Part shown: one piece after another, positions 8,633 to 18,245 of the stretch
How the letters are laid out: every line of letters begins with the position of its first letter
How positions within the stretch are numbered: the first letter of the stretch is position 1
Assembly: GCF_003383615.1 (NCBI RefSeq)
Contig: NZ_QNUL01000001.1
Location: 496,001-560,000, forward strand
Length of the DNA: 64,000 nt
Direction: 5' to 3'
DNA from: Dyadobacter luteus
GTDB lineage: Bacteria; Bacteroidota; Bacteroidia; Cytophagales; Spirosomataceae
Program-made: the position numbers and the translations under genes
Notes under the pieces: generated by a model
Told to the model about the DNA's origin: nothing
What the model saw: the letters and a program-made list of their open reading frames with translations, nothing else
Databases searched by the model: none

Positions 8633-9344
8633 GCTGAAATTGATTTACTGCCCCTTACCGCTTTGATGCATTCGATGCTCTTTGTTTTGTCACCTAACCT
8701 CACAACCTTTTGCTCTGACATAATCTATGTGTTTGATGAAAGGTAGGGTTTAAAACCGGATATCAAAGCTTTTACAGACCAAATAAATAACTCACATTCA
8801 AAGCTTTGAAAATGACACTTCCTGTCCAACCAATGATTAATGCCTGTGAAGCGTTTAAAGGCATATTCTATCCATAATACCGAGCTCAGCAACAGCGCGC
8901 GGAGCCATTTTTTTACGCCTGGTTTCTTATGATTTTCTGGCCAGCCGCATCGATATGATTGTCTTAAAATTTACCGTTTTTAAAATAATTATAAGCCGGG
9001 TAAAGCTTGACTGCTTTTTGTCTTTAGCTAAAGCTGCTGTCTTCTGTACTATTCTGATCACTAAACGGTATCCTATTTCCCTTGTCAGAAAATGTAATAC
9101 ACCAACGGTCAGGCTACCCATTGAGGGTAAAAAAACGGATAATTCCTCCAAAAGCTGAGTCAATAGGATTGTTTGATTCTCGGAGAACACCAGAACGGGC
9201 AGCCCATTAGTTGCAGTGCCCTCAAAAAAGTTAGACACTTTCTAAGGGCACTCTATTTTATGCAACAGCCTCTTTTCAGTTTGATCTGTTTATTATCAAG
9301 AAAACTCCCTGAACTAAGAGTTCGGGGCCTAACTCATCGACAAC
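8633..9344. other. 700-nt gap with relic-like sequence
   Basis: No convincing gene. A minus-strand open stretch (about 8725-8950, reading KKPGVKKWLRALLLSS then IEYAFKRF) has protein-like composition but no usable start. A 103-codon minus frame at 8927-9238 starts inside the inverted repeat described separately and is judged accidental. The region probably holds decayed genes and an IS end. Confidence 0.4.
9215..9252. repeat. inverted repeat resembling an IS end
   Basis: AGTGCCCT (9215-9222) and AGGGCACT (9245-9252) are perfect reverse complements around AAAAAAGTTAGACACTT, a string that looks like terminal sequence of IS3-type elements. No transposase is next to it, so it is read as an IS footprint or solo end. 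A weak terminator is the alternative, but there is no T-run. Confidence 0.4.
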
Positions 9345-10688
9345 CTAAACGCTAGGCTTCCAACCGTTCTGATATTCTCTTGACCACAGCTGCTGGGCTT
9401 GCTTGTCACCGATGATATGCCCCGTTTTCGAATCAATTTTTAGATCTCTGCCAACTCTATACGCGATATTGCCCAGTTGCATTGATACCACACTCTTATG
9501 GCCAAGCTCCACATCACAATTAGGACGGCGGTTACTTTTGATAGCGTCCAGAAAATCTGCAACGTGCAGACTATCCAGGCCCAGACTCGGACTAGCTAGA
9601 TTGCGCCCCTGTACAGCGGCTTGCTGCTGTGGTTTGACTTCTTTAATCAGTTTTCCATCCAGATCATAAACTGAATACTGATCACCACCCGTATCCAAAC
9701 TTCCCTTCTCACCATAGAAAATAATGCCCCGCTCCTGTCCTTCTATCTGGCGTCCGTTGGAGCTTCTTGACTCCCAGACCAAAGACACCCGGCCAGGAAA
9801 ATCCATAGCGACCACCTGTGTATCGGGAGTCTCCCAGTCATCTTTGAACTGATACCTGCCGCCAATAGAGCTCACGCGGGTCGGAAAATCAACGCCCAGC
9901 CCCCACCGTGCCACGTCTACTTCGTGCGTACCGTTGTTCAGCGCCTCGCCTGTCCCCCAATGCCAAAACCAGTGCCAATCGTAATGAACAAGTCCCTCTT
10001 TGTAGGGCAATCTGGGCGCTGGCCCCTGCCACAACTCATAATCCAGCCAAGAGGGAATATTGCCTGGTTTAAGTACGGTAGCCTTTCTTTTATTGGTATA
10101 CCATGTTTTGGCAAGATACACCCTGCCGATAATTCCTTTATGCAGCTCATTGATGCCTTCTGTCAATATCGGAGCGGAACGGCGCTGGGCCCCCATTTGA
10201 ACAACACGCTTGTATTTGCGTGCTGCCTCAATGGCCAACTCCCCTTCTCTGGGATTGTGGCTCAAAGGTTTTTCAACGTAGACGTGTTTGCCCGCCTGAC
10301 AGCCCATGATCGTCAAAGGCGCATGCCAATGATCAGGCGTAGCGATGTAAATCGCATCGATTGATTTGTCTTCGAGGACTTTGCGGCAATCCTTCTCTGA
10401 TTTTGGCTCCTGCACCTGTTTGGCATCCATGATGGCCTTGATTGCTTTGGGTATTGCGCGTTCATCTACATCGCAGACAGTTCCGACTTCCGCATTCTTT
10501 TGTCCGGCTATTGTTGCTCCCATTGTCCTTCCACGGCTGTTGACGCCAATGGTAGCAATCCTTATCAATTCGTTAGCGCCCACGATACGGTTGTAGCTTT
10601 TGGCACTGAACGCGAACGCAGGGCTGCCGATACTCATACCGACAGAGCCAGCAGCTGCTATCTTCAAAAATTCACGTCTGTTTTGCAT
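9345..10688 (-). CDS. exported Gfo/Idh/MocA-family oxidoreductase
   Basis: NAD(P)-dependent sugar oxidoreductase of 447 residues. The N-terminus NRREFLKIAAAGSVGMS is a twin-arginine signal, so the enzyme is probably exported folded with its cofactor. The Rossmann domain follows (IATIGVNSRGR, residues 44-54; DAIYIATPDHWHAP; the EKPLS motif), then the C-terminal alpha/beta domain with HWGTGEALNNGTHEVD. Many exported members oxidise the C3 hydroxyl of glycosides. It is separated by 3 nt from the DUF1080 gene and is last in the ECF/FecR/SusCD operon, so it probably works on the glycoside brought in by that SusCD pair. The exact substrate is unknown. Confidence 0.88.
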   Translation of the reverse strand: MQNRREFLKIAAAGSVGMSIGSPAFAFSAKSYNRIVGANELIRIATIGVNSRGRTMGATIAGQKNAEVGTVCDVDERAIPKAIKAIMDAKQVQEPKSEKDCRKVLEDKSIDAIYIATPDHWHAPLTIMGCQAGKHVYVEKPLSHNPREGELAIEAARKYKRVVQMGAQRRSAPILTEGINELHKGIIGRVYLAKTWYTNKRKATVLKPGNIPSWLDYELWQGPAPRLPYKEGLVHYDWHWFWHWGTGEALNNGTHEVDVARWGLGVDFPTRVSSIGGRYQFKDDWETPDTQVVAMDFPGRVSLVWESRSSNGRQIEGQERGIIFYGEKGSLDTGGDQYSVYDLDGKLIKEVKPQQQAAVQGRNLASPSLGLDSLHVADFLDAIKSNRRPNCDVELGHKSVVSMQLGNIAYRVGRDLKIDSKTGHIIGDKQAQQLWSREYQNGWKPSV

Positions 10689-10691
10689 ATC

Positions 10692-11399
10692 TTATAACTC
10701 TCTTATTTTGATGTTTTTAAAAGAAACCTCAGCACCGTGCTCCTGCAGAAGTATATGCCCACTATCGGGTGTTCCAAAAGCCGGTACTGATTTATTGAAT
10801 TTACTGGACGCAACAGCATCAGTGAATAGCTTGCTATCTCTGACAAACTCCAGGATCTTAATCCCGTTCAGCCAGTGCTGAACTTTATTACCCTTTGCCA
10901 CCACGCGCATCGTATTCCATTGCCCCGGCGCATTCGCTTTCTTCACTAACTCGTCCGGCGGCAAAACATCATAGAATGATCCTGTCAGGTGATTGGCTTT
11001 TTTGTTGTCTTCAGCCATCTGGTCATCCAGGATTTGATACTCGAATCCCAGATATCCGCCTTGCTTATAGCTGGTAAAAAAATATTTGATACCGCTGTTA
11101 CCTCCCGCAGAAATATTAAAGTCTGCCTTCAGCTCAAAGTCTGAATACTGCCTGGAGCTGATAATATCGCCGCCTCTGGCGCCTTTCAAGGCTGTTAAAA
11201 TACCGTCTTCGATCTGCCAGCCTGAAGGTACCGGATCACCTTTGACTGTTGTCCACCCATCTGTTGTTTTACCGTCGAACAAAAGCTTCCAACCTTGTTT
11301 GATTTCTTCCCGGCTCAAAACCTGAGCCTTTTGAGAAAAACCGGGTGAGGCAATTGTCAGCCAACCCAGGATACTGATTACTATTAATTTCTTTATCAT
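10692..11399 (-). CDS. DUF1080 / 3-keto-disaccharide hydrolase family protein
   Basis: Exported 235-residue protein with a signal peptide (residues 1-22, cleaving near SPGFSQ) and one concanavalin-like DUF1080 domain: GWKLLFDGKTTDGW at the start, then SDFELKADFNISAGGNSGIKY, GFEYQILDD and the closing ILLQEHGAEVSFKNIKIREL. Some family members are reported to hydrolyse 3-keto-glycosides made by Gfo/Idh/MocA dehydrogenases. The neighbouring exported oxidoreductase 3 nt downstream fits that two-step scheme. The family is broad, so the hydrolase role is inferred. The SusD gene ends 12 nt upstream. Confidence 0.85.
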   Translation of the reverse strand: MIKKLIVISILGWLTIASPGFSQKAQVLSREEIKQGWKLLFDGKTTDGWTTVKGDPVPSGWQIEDGILTALKGARGGDIISSRQYSDFELKADFNISAGGNSGIKYFFTSYKQGGYLGFEYQILDDQMAEDNKKANHLTGSFYDVLPPDELVKKANAPGQWNTMRVVAKGNKVQHWLNGIKILEFVRDSKLFTDAVASSKFNKSVPAFGTPDSGHILLQEHGAEVSFKNIKIREL

Positions 11400-11411
11400 A
11401 TATGCACTTAT

Positions 11412-12923
11412 TTAATACCCAGGATTTTGCTTGATTTTTTCTGGATTAGACTGGATCACCTGCAAGGGGATTGGAAACAAGAGCATGTTGTTGTTCCATA
11501 AAGCGGGGTCAAAGCCATTCTGTTCTTTCTGCTCCTGGCTCATGACTGTCTGAGCGCGCTCGGTGCGCACAAGGTCAAACCATCTGTGATTTTCGAAAGC
11601 GAGCTCAACACGTCTTTCTTTTTCGATAGCCAGCAAAAACGCCTCGTCCGTTGCAAAGGATGTATAGTCAGCCAGTGTTCCGGGAGCTGCCCCGGGCGTG
11701 TTCCTTGCACGTTGACGGATCTTGTTCAGATATAAGAGCGCGGTCTGATACTGTTTTCCCTGTCTGACCAATGCTTCGCTATAGAGCAAATACACATCAG
11801 CAAGCCTAAGCTCAATCCAGTTGTTATCGTTATCAGGAGAAACTGAAAAGGAAACGTCGTAGTATTTCTTTACATACTTCTCGTTGACCCTGGCCCCGCC
11901 AGGATCAGAAACGTACCCATCGCTCATCGAGATCGCTTTTCTCGGATCGCCTGTTTCGTAGGCTGCTGACATGGAAGGCGTAGGTGCATTGAAGCCGGAT
12001 TTATCGCCCACCAATACAACTTCCTTATTTGAGAATCGGGGGGCAAACGAGTTGCTCCACGGACTCCCGGTGCCTGTTCCTCCCTTTTTGTACTGAACTT
12101 CGAAAAGTGATTCGGAACTGTTTTTATTTGTTACACTGAAAAGCGCTTTGTAATCTGAGACCAGCGAGTACTGCGGGCTATTGATCACCTCAAGTGCTTT
12201 TGCTTCAGCAAATGCGTAATAAGATGCGCCCTTTTTCAGCGGATAACCTGCCATGGTCATGTATACTTTTGCCAAAAGACCCTTTGCGCCTGCCTGTGTC
12301 ACCCGCCCTTTATCATTATTTGCATACGTTACTGGTAGATTCGCTTCTGCAAATGTCAGATCCTGAACGATAAAGTCGTAGATTTCCTCTGTCGGAACCC
12401 GGCCCAGCGCATAAGCCTCTTGTACCGACAGCTGCTTGTCGACTTTGGGCACGTCCCCATACACCCGTACCAGCCAAAAGTAAGTCAGCGCCCTTAAAAA
12501 TCTGGCTTCTGCTTTATACTGAGATTTCAGCTTCTCATCCCTGAACGCAACAGCATCAATTTTATCGAGTACGATATTGGCCCGAAGAATTGTCACATAG
12601 CTACGGTTCCATAAATCAAGGACGTTCTGGTTGTCAGATAAGAGTACATCGCCGAAATTATCAATCGATGTCATGTCCTTGGAGCTACCCGGTACCCAGG
12701 AAAAGGTAGTATTATCAGACCTTACCTCGCCTGCAAAAATGTATAGCTGATTATAAACATCCCGAAGCGATGCATACGGCGACATAACAGCCTGATTCAT
12801 ATCCTGCTCGGTCTTGTAAAAGTTACCTGCATTCATATCTGAGATGGGCTGAAGATCTATGAATTTCTCAGAGCAGCAAACCAGCGTGCCCGCTATCAGC
12901 GAGAGTATGATGTATCTTTTCAT
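11412..12923 (-). CDS. SusD/RagB outer-membrane nutrient-binding lipoprotein
   Basis: Surface lipoprotein of 503 residues that forms the lid of a SusCD importer. The ATG at 12923 (MKRYIILSLIAGTLVCC) is chosen over 12944 because it begins the lipoprotein signal directly; the Cys pair at 16-17 is the likely lipidation site. Typical SusD features follow: KFIDLQPISD, many TPR-like helices, FLRALTYFWLVRVYGDVP, and the C-terminal block EKERRVELAFENHRWFDL. It lies 24 nt after the SusC stop. The ligand is unknown; the downstream DUF1080 and oxidoreductase suggest a glycoside. Confidence 0.93.
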   Translation of the reverse strand: MKRYIILSLIAGTLVCCSEKFIDLQPISDMNAGNFYKTEQDMNQAVMSPYASLRDVYNQLYIFAGEVRSDNTTFSWVPGSSKDMTSIDNFGDVLLSDNQNVLDLWNRSYVTILRANIVLDKIDAVAFRDEKLKSQYKAEARFLRALTYFWLVRVYGDVPKVDKQLSVQEAYALGRVPTEEIYDFIVQDLTFAEANLPVTYANNDKGRVTQAGAKGLLAKVYMTMAGYPLKKGASYYAFAEAKALEVINSPQYSLVSDYKALFSVTNKNSSESLFEVQYKKGGTGTGSPWSNSFAPRFSNKEVVLVGDKSGFNAPTPSMSAAYETGDPRKAISMSDGYVSDPGGARVNEKYVKKYYDVSFSVSPDNDNNWIELRLADVYLLYSEALVRQGKQYQTALLYLNKIRQRARNTPGAAPGTLADYTSFATDEAFLLAIEKERRVELAFENHRWFDLVRTERAQTVMSQEQKEQNGFDPALWNNNMLLFPIPLQVIQSNPEKIKQNPGY

Positions 12924-12947
12924 TAAAAAGAGGTTTAGGATCAATAA

Positions 12948-15900
12948 TCAAAATGAGACGTTAACGCCGGCAATCACAGTTCTGGCAGACGGATATCCCA
13001 AATAGTCTCCGCCTCTTGACAGCCCTGATTCGCTGCTGGTCTCAGGGTCAAAGCCAGGGTACTTGGTAAAAGTGTAAAGGTTCTGTCCGGTCACATACAC
13101 CCTGAGCGCTCTGACTTTAATACGCTGCATAAAATCACTGCTGAACGTATAGCCCAATGACACATTGCGGATCCGCAGAAATGATCCGTCCTCTACCCAA
13201 TAGCTTGAGGGCTCTTTCTGAAGACCTTTCGGATCGCGGTTAGCACGCAGCACATTTCCTGATCCCGGCTGCTCTTCTGATCGCCATCTGTCTTTGAGTT
13301 TGGCAAGCCCGTTTCTGTCGCCATGATAAATACCGATCATCCTGTTAAAAAAGCTAAACAATTTTGCACCTTGTGATCCTGTAAGCATCAGGTTCAAATC
13401 GAAACCCTTGTAGGAGAAATCATTGCCGAAACCATAAATAAATTTGGGCTGGTTACTGCCCAGGTACGTTTTATCAGCGGCAGTGATCTGTCCATCGCCG
13501 TTTACATCAACGTACCGCGGATCTCCCGGTCTGTCATTGGCAAGATGCGGGGCCGCATCAAGCTCTGCCTGGTTTTTGAAAATACCATCATACTTATAAC
13601 CAAAAAAGGTTGCAATTGGCTGGCCAATAGTAGTAATGAAGGTATTATTGGCGTTTTGCGCCCCTGAATAAATCGGCCGGCTGTCAGGTCCCAGAGCAAG
13701 AACAGTATTGCGGTTAAATGAAATATTAAAATCTGTAGACCACTTAAAGCCGCCTGTGGTATTTCTGGTCCTTACCAAAAACTCCATCCCTTTGTTCTCT
13801 ACCTTACCGATGTTCTGCAGCTGTGTCGCATAACCACTGATGGTTGGAACCGGCACATTGAGCAGCAGATCAACAGACTTACTGTTATAGAAATCTGCTT
13901 CCAGGCGTACCCTTTCCTTATACAAACCTAGCTCGAGGCCAAAATTGAACTGCCTGGTTTTTTCCCATCCCAGATTCGGATTTGGGTAGTTTACCGGATT
14001 GACTGCATTGACCAATATTCCATTTAACGGATAGTAGCCGCTGACAGTACGTGCTATCGACTCGTAGTTTCCAATTTTGTTGTTTCCCACCAGCCCCCAA
14101 CTTGCTCTGAGTTTAAGCTCTGAGATCTGACTGACATTTTGAAGGAAAGGCTCGCTGCTTATTCTCCATCCTGCTGAAACCGATGGAAATGTACCCCACC
14201 TGTTTTCAGAACCGAACCGGGAAGAACCATCTTTTCTGATGCTGGCAGAAAACAGGTATTTGTCATCATATGAATACGTAAGACGGCTAAGATAGGAGAT
14301 CAGCGAGTTCTCATCTTCGGTACCTGTTCCAGCCACCACCTGCCCCCCTTTGATATTACGGACTGCATCGTTGGGGAAGTTCTGGGCGTTAACGCGGCTG
14401 TATTCTGCATAAGACTTCTGTGCAGAAAATCCGGCAAGTAGATTCAGTGAGTGTTTGTTGAAGACTTTGCTGTAGGTAAGTGTATGCTCGTTGAGCCAGT
14501 TGGCGCCCAGCCAGCTTTCGGCCCTGGCAGTCGCGATCCTTGGTGCACGCGAACCGTCCAGGTCAACAAAGGAAGGCTGATAAAACTTCTGACGTCTGTT
14601 TTCCAGATTTCCATTCAGACTCAAACGGTATTTAAGCCCTTCGATAATTTGGTAGTCAGCGTAAATCGAAGCAATGACAGCATTCTTTTTGGTAAAATTC
14701 GTTACGTTCTCGGCTATACTGACAGGGTTGGAGACATCGCCTGCCCATATCTCCGGGTTTCGAACCTGCGATCCGTAGGTGCCGTCCGCGTTTCTGAGCG
14801 GATAGATAGGCGGCAGATAAAGTGCATAGGAAATCGGACTATCCTTACCATTTGCAACCTCATTGTTTTCGGCGTAATACGCACTTACTGCAACACCTAC
14901 TTCCAGTTTGCGGCTGACACTGGTTGTCAAATTGGTTCTGAGGTTATACCTTTTAAAATCGGTATGAATCTGGATACCGTCCTGCTTGGTATAGCTTCCT
15001 GAAACCGCATATCTGGTTTTTTCCGATCCGCCATTTACAGAAAGCTCATGTTTTTGGGTTGATGCTGTGCGGAATATTTCATCCTGCCAGTTCACGTCAG
15101 CAAAATTGCCTGGATCGTTAAAGCTTTCGGGAATAATATAAAAATTTGCATTGGTATACTTTGACCTGACTTCATTTGGATCACTAATTGTATGCGGGGC
15201 GTTCCCCGGCATTGGTGTTCTGTCTAGCCATGCCTGGTTGTGGCCATCTTTGAAAAACTCCAGATATTCCCGGCTGTTCATCATATCGATTTTTCTGGCT
15301 ACCTGCTGAACTCCGTAAAAAGAGCTGAACGACACTCTGGGCGCTCCCGCAGTCCCTTTTTTGGTCGTAATGATCACAACGCCGTTGGCACCTCTTGATC
15401 CATAAATAGCGGTAGAGGAAGCATCTTTTAAAACCTGGATGTTTTCTATATCCGAGGTGTTGACCAGCGAGAAAGCACTGCTGTCAATCGGATATCCATC
15501 AATCACATATAAGGGCGAGCTATTTGCCGAAATAGATCCTGTGCCGCGTATACGTATATTGAGTCCTTCTCCACCCGGAGCGCCATTGACCTGCTGGACC
15601 TGCACACCTGCCATTTGCCCCACAAGTGCTTCTGCATAAGACACTGCGGCCGCTTTAGAGGTCAGCCTATCAGCCGAGATACTTGCGATTGCTCCGGTCA
15701 GATCCGCCTTCTTTTGGGTTCCATAACCGACTACGATTACTTCATTAAGGGATTTATCGTCTGTTTTAAGAGAGACATCAACAATACTCTTATTCGCTAC
15801 AATAAGCTCCTGGGAGGAATAGCCCACAAATGAAAATACAAGTACCGACTGCTCATTTGCGACATTAATGCTGAACTTGCCGTCAGTATCAGTGACTGTA

Positions 15901-16376
15901 CCCCGCTGCGTTCCTTTTTCAACTACGCTCACCCCCGGCAGTCCCATACCGCTTTCATCAACTACTGTTCCTGACACAGACTGCTGCAGCTGTTTGGGTC
16001 TGCCAGCTCCCTGATCCTCAGTGTTAAGCATGATCTGTCCGCCTATGACCCTATAAGAAATATTAAGGGGTTTTAGGACCATATTAAGTACCTCTGAGAG
16101 TTTCCTCTCCGATGCGGTTATACTCACTTTTCGGTCGGCCCTGATTGTATTGGAGCTGTAGACAAATTTTACATTCGCAAGTCTTTCGATTCTGCTAAGG
16201 ATCTTACTGATTTCGATGTTATCCATTTTAATAGAAATCGAATGGTCAAGCAGGTCCTGCGGACGAACCTCACTGGCAAATCCGAGTGAAATGCCAACGG
16301 TGATCAATAATGAATAAAGCAGTGTAATCCTCATGATACATCTGGCTAGAGGATGAAATTGTATTGTTTTTTTCAT
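12948..16376 (-). CDS. SusC/RagA TonB-dependent receptor with STN signalling domain
   Basis: Outer-membrane importer of 1142 residues. Order: signal peptide (about 1-36), STN secretin/TonB N-terminal domain (about 48-120, ISIKMDNIEISKILSRIE), carboxypeptidase-D-like domain (about 133-215, VSGTVVDESGMGLPGV), plug domain (LNEVIVVGYGTQKK onward) and a C-terminal beta-barrel ending GVNVSF. The STN domain passes a signal to a FecR anti-sigma factor, and such a FecR gene is encoded 179 nt upstream with its ECF sigma factor. This receptor therefore probably senses its substrate and switches on its own operon. Unlike the second SusC in the window (33128-36235), which lacks STN. Confidence 0.95.
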   Translation of the reverse strand: MKKTIQFHPLARCIMRITLLYSLLITVGISLGFASEVRPQDLLDHSISIKMDNIEISKILSRIERLANVKFVYSSNTIRADRKVSITASERKLSEVLNMVLKPLNISYRVIGGQIMLNTEDQGAGRPKQLQQSVSGTVVDESGMGLPGVSVVEKGTQRGTVTDTDGKFSINVANEQSVLVFSFVGYSSQELIVANKSIVDVSLKTDDKSLNEVIVVGYGTQKKADLTGAIASISADRLTSKAAAVSYAEALVGQMAGVQVQQVNGAPGGEGLNIRIRGTGSISANSSPLYVIDGYPIDSSAFSLVNTSDIENIQVLKDASSTAIYGSRGANGVVIITTKKGTAGAPRVSFSSFYGVQQVARKIDMMNSREYLEFFKDGHNQAWLDRTPMPGNAPHTISDPNEVRSKYTNANFYIIPESFNDPGNFADVNWQDEIFRTASTQKHELSVNGGSEKTRYAVSGSYTKQDGIQIHTDFKRYNLRTNLTTSVSRKLEVGVAVSAYYAENNEVANGKDSPISYALYLPPIYPLRNADGTYGSQVRNPEIWAGDVSNPVSIAENVTNFTKKNAVIASIYADYQIIEGLKYRLSLNGNLENRRQKFYQPSFVDLDGSRAPRIATARAESWLGANWLNEHTLTYSKVFNKHSLNLLAGFSAQKSYAEYSRVNAQNFPNDAVRNIKGGQVVAGTGTEDENSLISYLSRLTYSYDDKYLFSASIRKDGSSRFGSENRWGTFPSVSAGWRISSEPFLQNVSQISELKLRASWGLVGNNKIGNYESIARTVSGYYPLNGILVNAVNPVNYPNPNLGWEKTRQFNFGLELGLYKERVRLEADFYNSKSVDLLLNVPVPTISGYATQLQNIGKVENKGMEFLVRTRNTTGGFKWSTDFNISFNRNTVLALGPDSRPIYSGAQNANNTFITTIGQPIATFFGYKYDGIFKNQAELDAAPHLANDRPGDPRYVDVNGDGQITAADKTYLGSNQPKFIYGFGNDFSYKGFDLNLMLTGSQGAKLFSFFNRMIGIYHGDRNGLAKLKDRWRSEEQPGSGNVLRANRDPKGLQKEPSSYWVEDGSFLRIRNVSLGYTFSSDFMQRIKVRALRVYVTGQNLYTFTKYPGFDPETSSESGLSRGGDYLGYPSARTVIAGVNVSF

Positions 16377-16555
16377 TAAATTTGGATGTTTTGTTAAGGT
16401 TTAAGAATTTGACAAAACCCTCCCGATCATCTTTTCAGATGAGAAACGGCCAAGTTTCAGAAGGGAAAACATACAGGGCCGGATGTGGTCTGAACACATT
16501 CGGCTCTTTTAATACGTCGCAGTTTTACATCATAATCGTTACGTGGGGTTTAGGG

Positions 16556-17575
16556 TTAATTACCTGGGCAGCCTTTACCGCTCAGAAGAATCTTGGTTCC
16601 GACTATTTTGTAGTCCGCATTCACTGACGAGCTGATCATCTCCAGTTTTGTAAGGAATGGCTGTTTGTTGATATCAGCTGTAAAAAGGCAATTCCTTAGT
16701 TTTTCGTCTTCGATAAGAATCTGGATTCCATATGCTTTCTCTAAAAGCACTGTGACCTGGCCCAGAGGTGTATCAGAAAAGATAAATGCCTCCTGGTAAG
16801 CTTCATGCATTATGGGCTCGGGGACAAGGCCTGTAACAAAAGACTGGTTGGCAGTCATATAGTTCACGCGCTGATTAGGCAGCAGCACTACCCCGTTGTT
16901 CAGTTTCTCCCCCTCGCTAACTCCATTTTGATCGCGCTCAAAGACCGATACCCGGCCGGTTACAACCGATACTTCGACACCGTTTTGCTCTTTAGCAGCA
17001 TCTACCCAAAAGCTTGTACCTAACACCTTGGTGGCAATCTTTTCCGTATACACCACAAAAGGATGCTGCGGATCTTTGGTGACATCAAAAAAAGCCTTTC
17101 CGCTTAGATATACCTCTCTTTTGCTCTGGATAAAGTTGACAGGGTATTTAATACTGCTTTCGGGCAAAAGCTTTACCTTGCTACCGTCGGCCAGGATAAG
17201 CAGTAAGGGCTGCACTGTGTTGTTTGTTTTCACAGTCATTCTCTGCTGCAGGGTTGCTTGCAGTTGCTTGCCACTGAGCCTGCCTTGCGTAAATTGGTAG
17301 CTACCCCAAGCCATAGCGAGTAGCAGCACGGCCGCAGCCGATCGCCATGAAAAAAAAAGTGAAATAACCCTTCCTTTAGGCGCCGGTACGCTGCGGTAAT
17401 CCCTTTGGATCGCGCTCCAAATCCTTTCTTCGATCTCTTTGTTTTCCTGAGCTAAGCTCTGGGTTTGATCAGTATCAATAAGTGCAAACCACTGCTCAAC
17501 CAGATGCTTTTCTTTCTGAGTACATCTCCCACTTCGGTAACGCGATAACAATCGGTGCAGGTGTTGCTTGTTCAT
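16556..17575 (-). CDS. FecR-family anti-sigma factor
   Basis: Inner-membrane anti-sigma regulator of 339 residues. The cytosolic N-terminus (1-70) binds the sigma factor; one membrane helix lies at about 73-90 (SAAAVLLLAMAWGSY); the periplasmic FecR domain follows (LADGSKVKLLPESSIKYP, HPFVVYTEKIATKVLGTSF), then a DUF4974 domain (DTPLGQVTVLLEKAYGIQI) which resembles STN domains. It sits 106 nt after the sigma gene and upstream of the STN-domain SusC, so it should carry the substrate signal from the receptor to the sigma factor. Confidence 0.93.
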   Translation of the reverse strand: MNKQHLHRLLSRYRSGRCTQKEKHLVEQWFALIDTDQTQSLAQENKEIEERIWSAIQRDYRSVPAPKGRVISLFFSWRSAAAVLLLAMAWGSYQFTQGRLSGKQLQATLQQRMTVKTNNTVQPLLLILADGSKVKLLPESSIKYPVNFIQSKREVYLSGKAFFDVTKDPQHPFVVYTEKIATKVLGTSFWVDAAKEQNGVEVSVVTGRVSVFERDQNGVSEGEKLNNGVVLLPNQRVNYMTANQSFVTGLVPEPIMHEAYQEAFIFSDTPLGQVTVLLEKAYGIQILIEDEKLRNCLFTADINKQPFLTKLEMISSSVNADYKIVGTKILLSGKGCPGN

Positions 17576-17681
17576 TGTGACTGTGCTTTTTATAAAGACT
17601 CAGAAAAAGCTATCAACCGCAAATCGAAAAATAAATTCATAGAATATTTATACCAAAGTGGGCATTTTAACAAGTCAACCT

Positions 17682-18245
17682 TTAAAAAATGCTACTGAAG
17701 AATATAGGCAGAATTATGGTGATGAATTCTTTCAGCAGAACCTTCAGCGTGCGCAGTGCCTGTGTGATATGGTATTCGACTGTTCTTTCGGGAAGATCCA
17801 GATCGCTGGATATTTCTCTGACAGTTTTACCTTCGAATCGGCTGAGTAGAAAAATGCGCTTGGTTTTTTCGGGCAACCGTGCAATCGAATTCTGGGTTAT
17901 CGTTTCCAACTCCTCCAGAAACAAAGCATATTCAGGCTCTGCGACAGGTTCAATGTTATCAATTTCTGAAAAGATTTTTTCCTTGTAATGGTCAATGACT
18001 CTGTTTCTTGTAGCACTGAAAAGGTAAGCGCGCAGATTTTTAATATGCAAAGACTTCCGCTTTTCCCAGATTGTAACAAATAAATCCTGCACGACATCCT
18101 CTGCCACGTCGGCATCATTGGTTTTTAGAAAAGCAAAATCGTATAAATGCTTCCAGTACTTCCGATAAATTACCTCGAACGCCGAGCGGTCGTCATTTAC
18201 GACCCTGTCTAAAAGTTCGGTATCATCCTGTGAGGAAATCTTCAT
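17682..18245 (-). CDS. FecI-like ECF RNA polymerase sigma factor
   Basis: Sigma factor of 187 residues with region 2 (about 20-90, AFEVIYRKYWKHLYDFAF, DVAEDVVQDLFVTIWEKR, NLRAYLFSATRNRVIDHYK) and region 4 (about 120-175, LPEKTKRIFLLSRFEGKTV, DLPERTVEYHITQALRTLK). It heads the sigma-FecR-SusC-SusD-DUF1080-oxidoreductase locus and probably drives transcription of the SusC onward genes when FecR releases it. Confidence 0.93.
   Translation of the reverse strand: MKISSQDDTELLDRVVNDDRSAFEVIYRKYWKHLYDFAFLKTNDADVAEDVVQDLFVTIWEKRKSLHIKNLRAYLFSATRNRVIDHYKEKIFSEIDNIEPVAEPEYALFLEELETITQNSIARLPEKTKRIFLLSRFEGKTVREISSDLDLPERTVEYHITQALRTLKVLLKEFITIILPIFFSSIF

Noticed and set aside
8927-9238. 103-codon minus-strand frame
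   Set aside because: It starts in the IS-end-like inverted repeat, has no recognisable motif and no conserved neighbours; judged accidental.
14451-15002. 183-codon plus-strand frame
   Set aside because: Lies fully inside the SusC gene on the other strand; shadow of its codon pattern.
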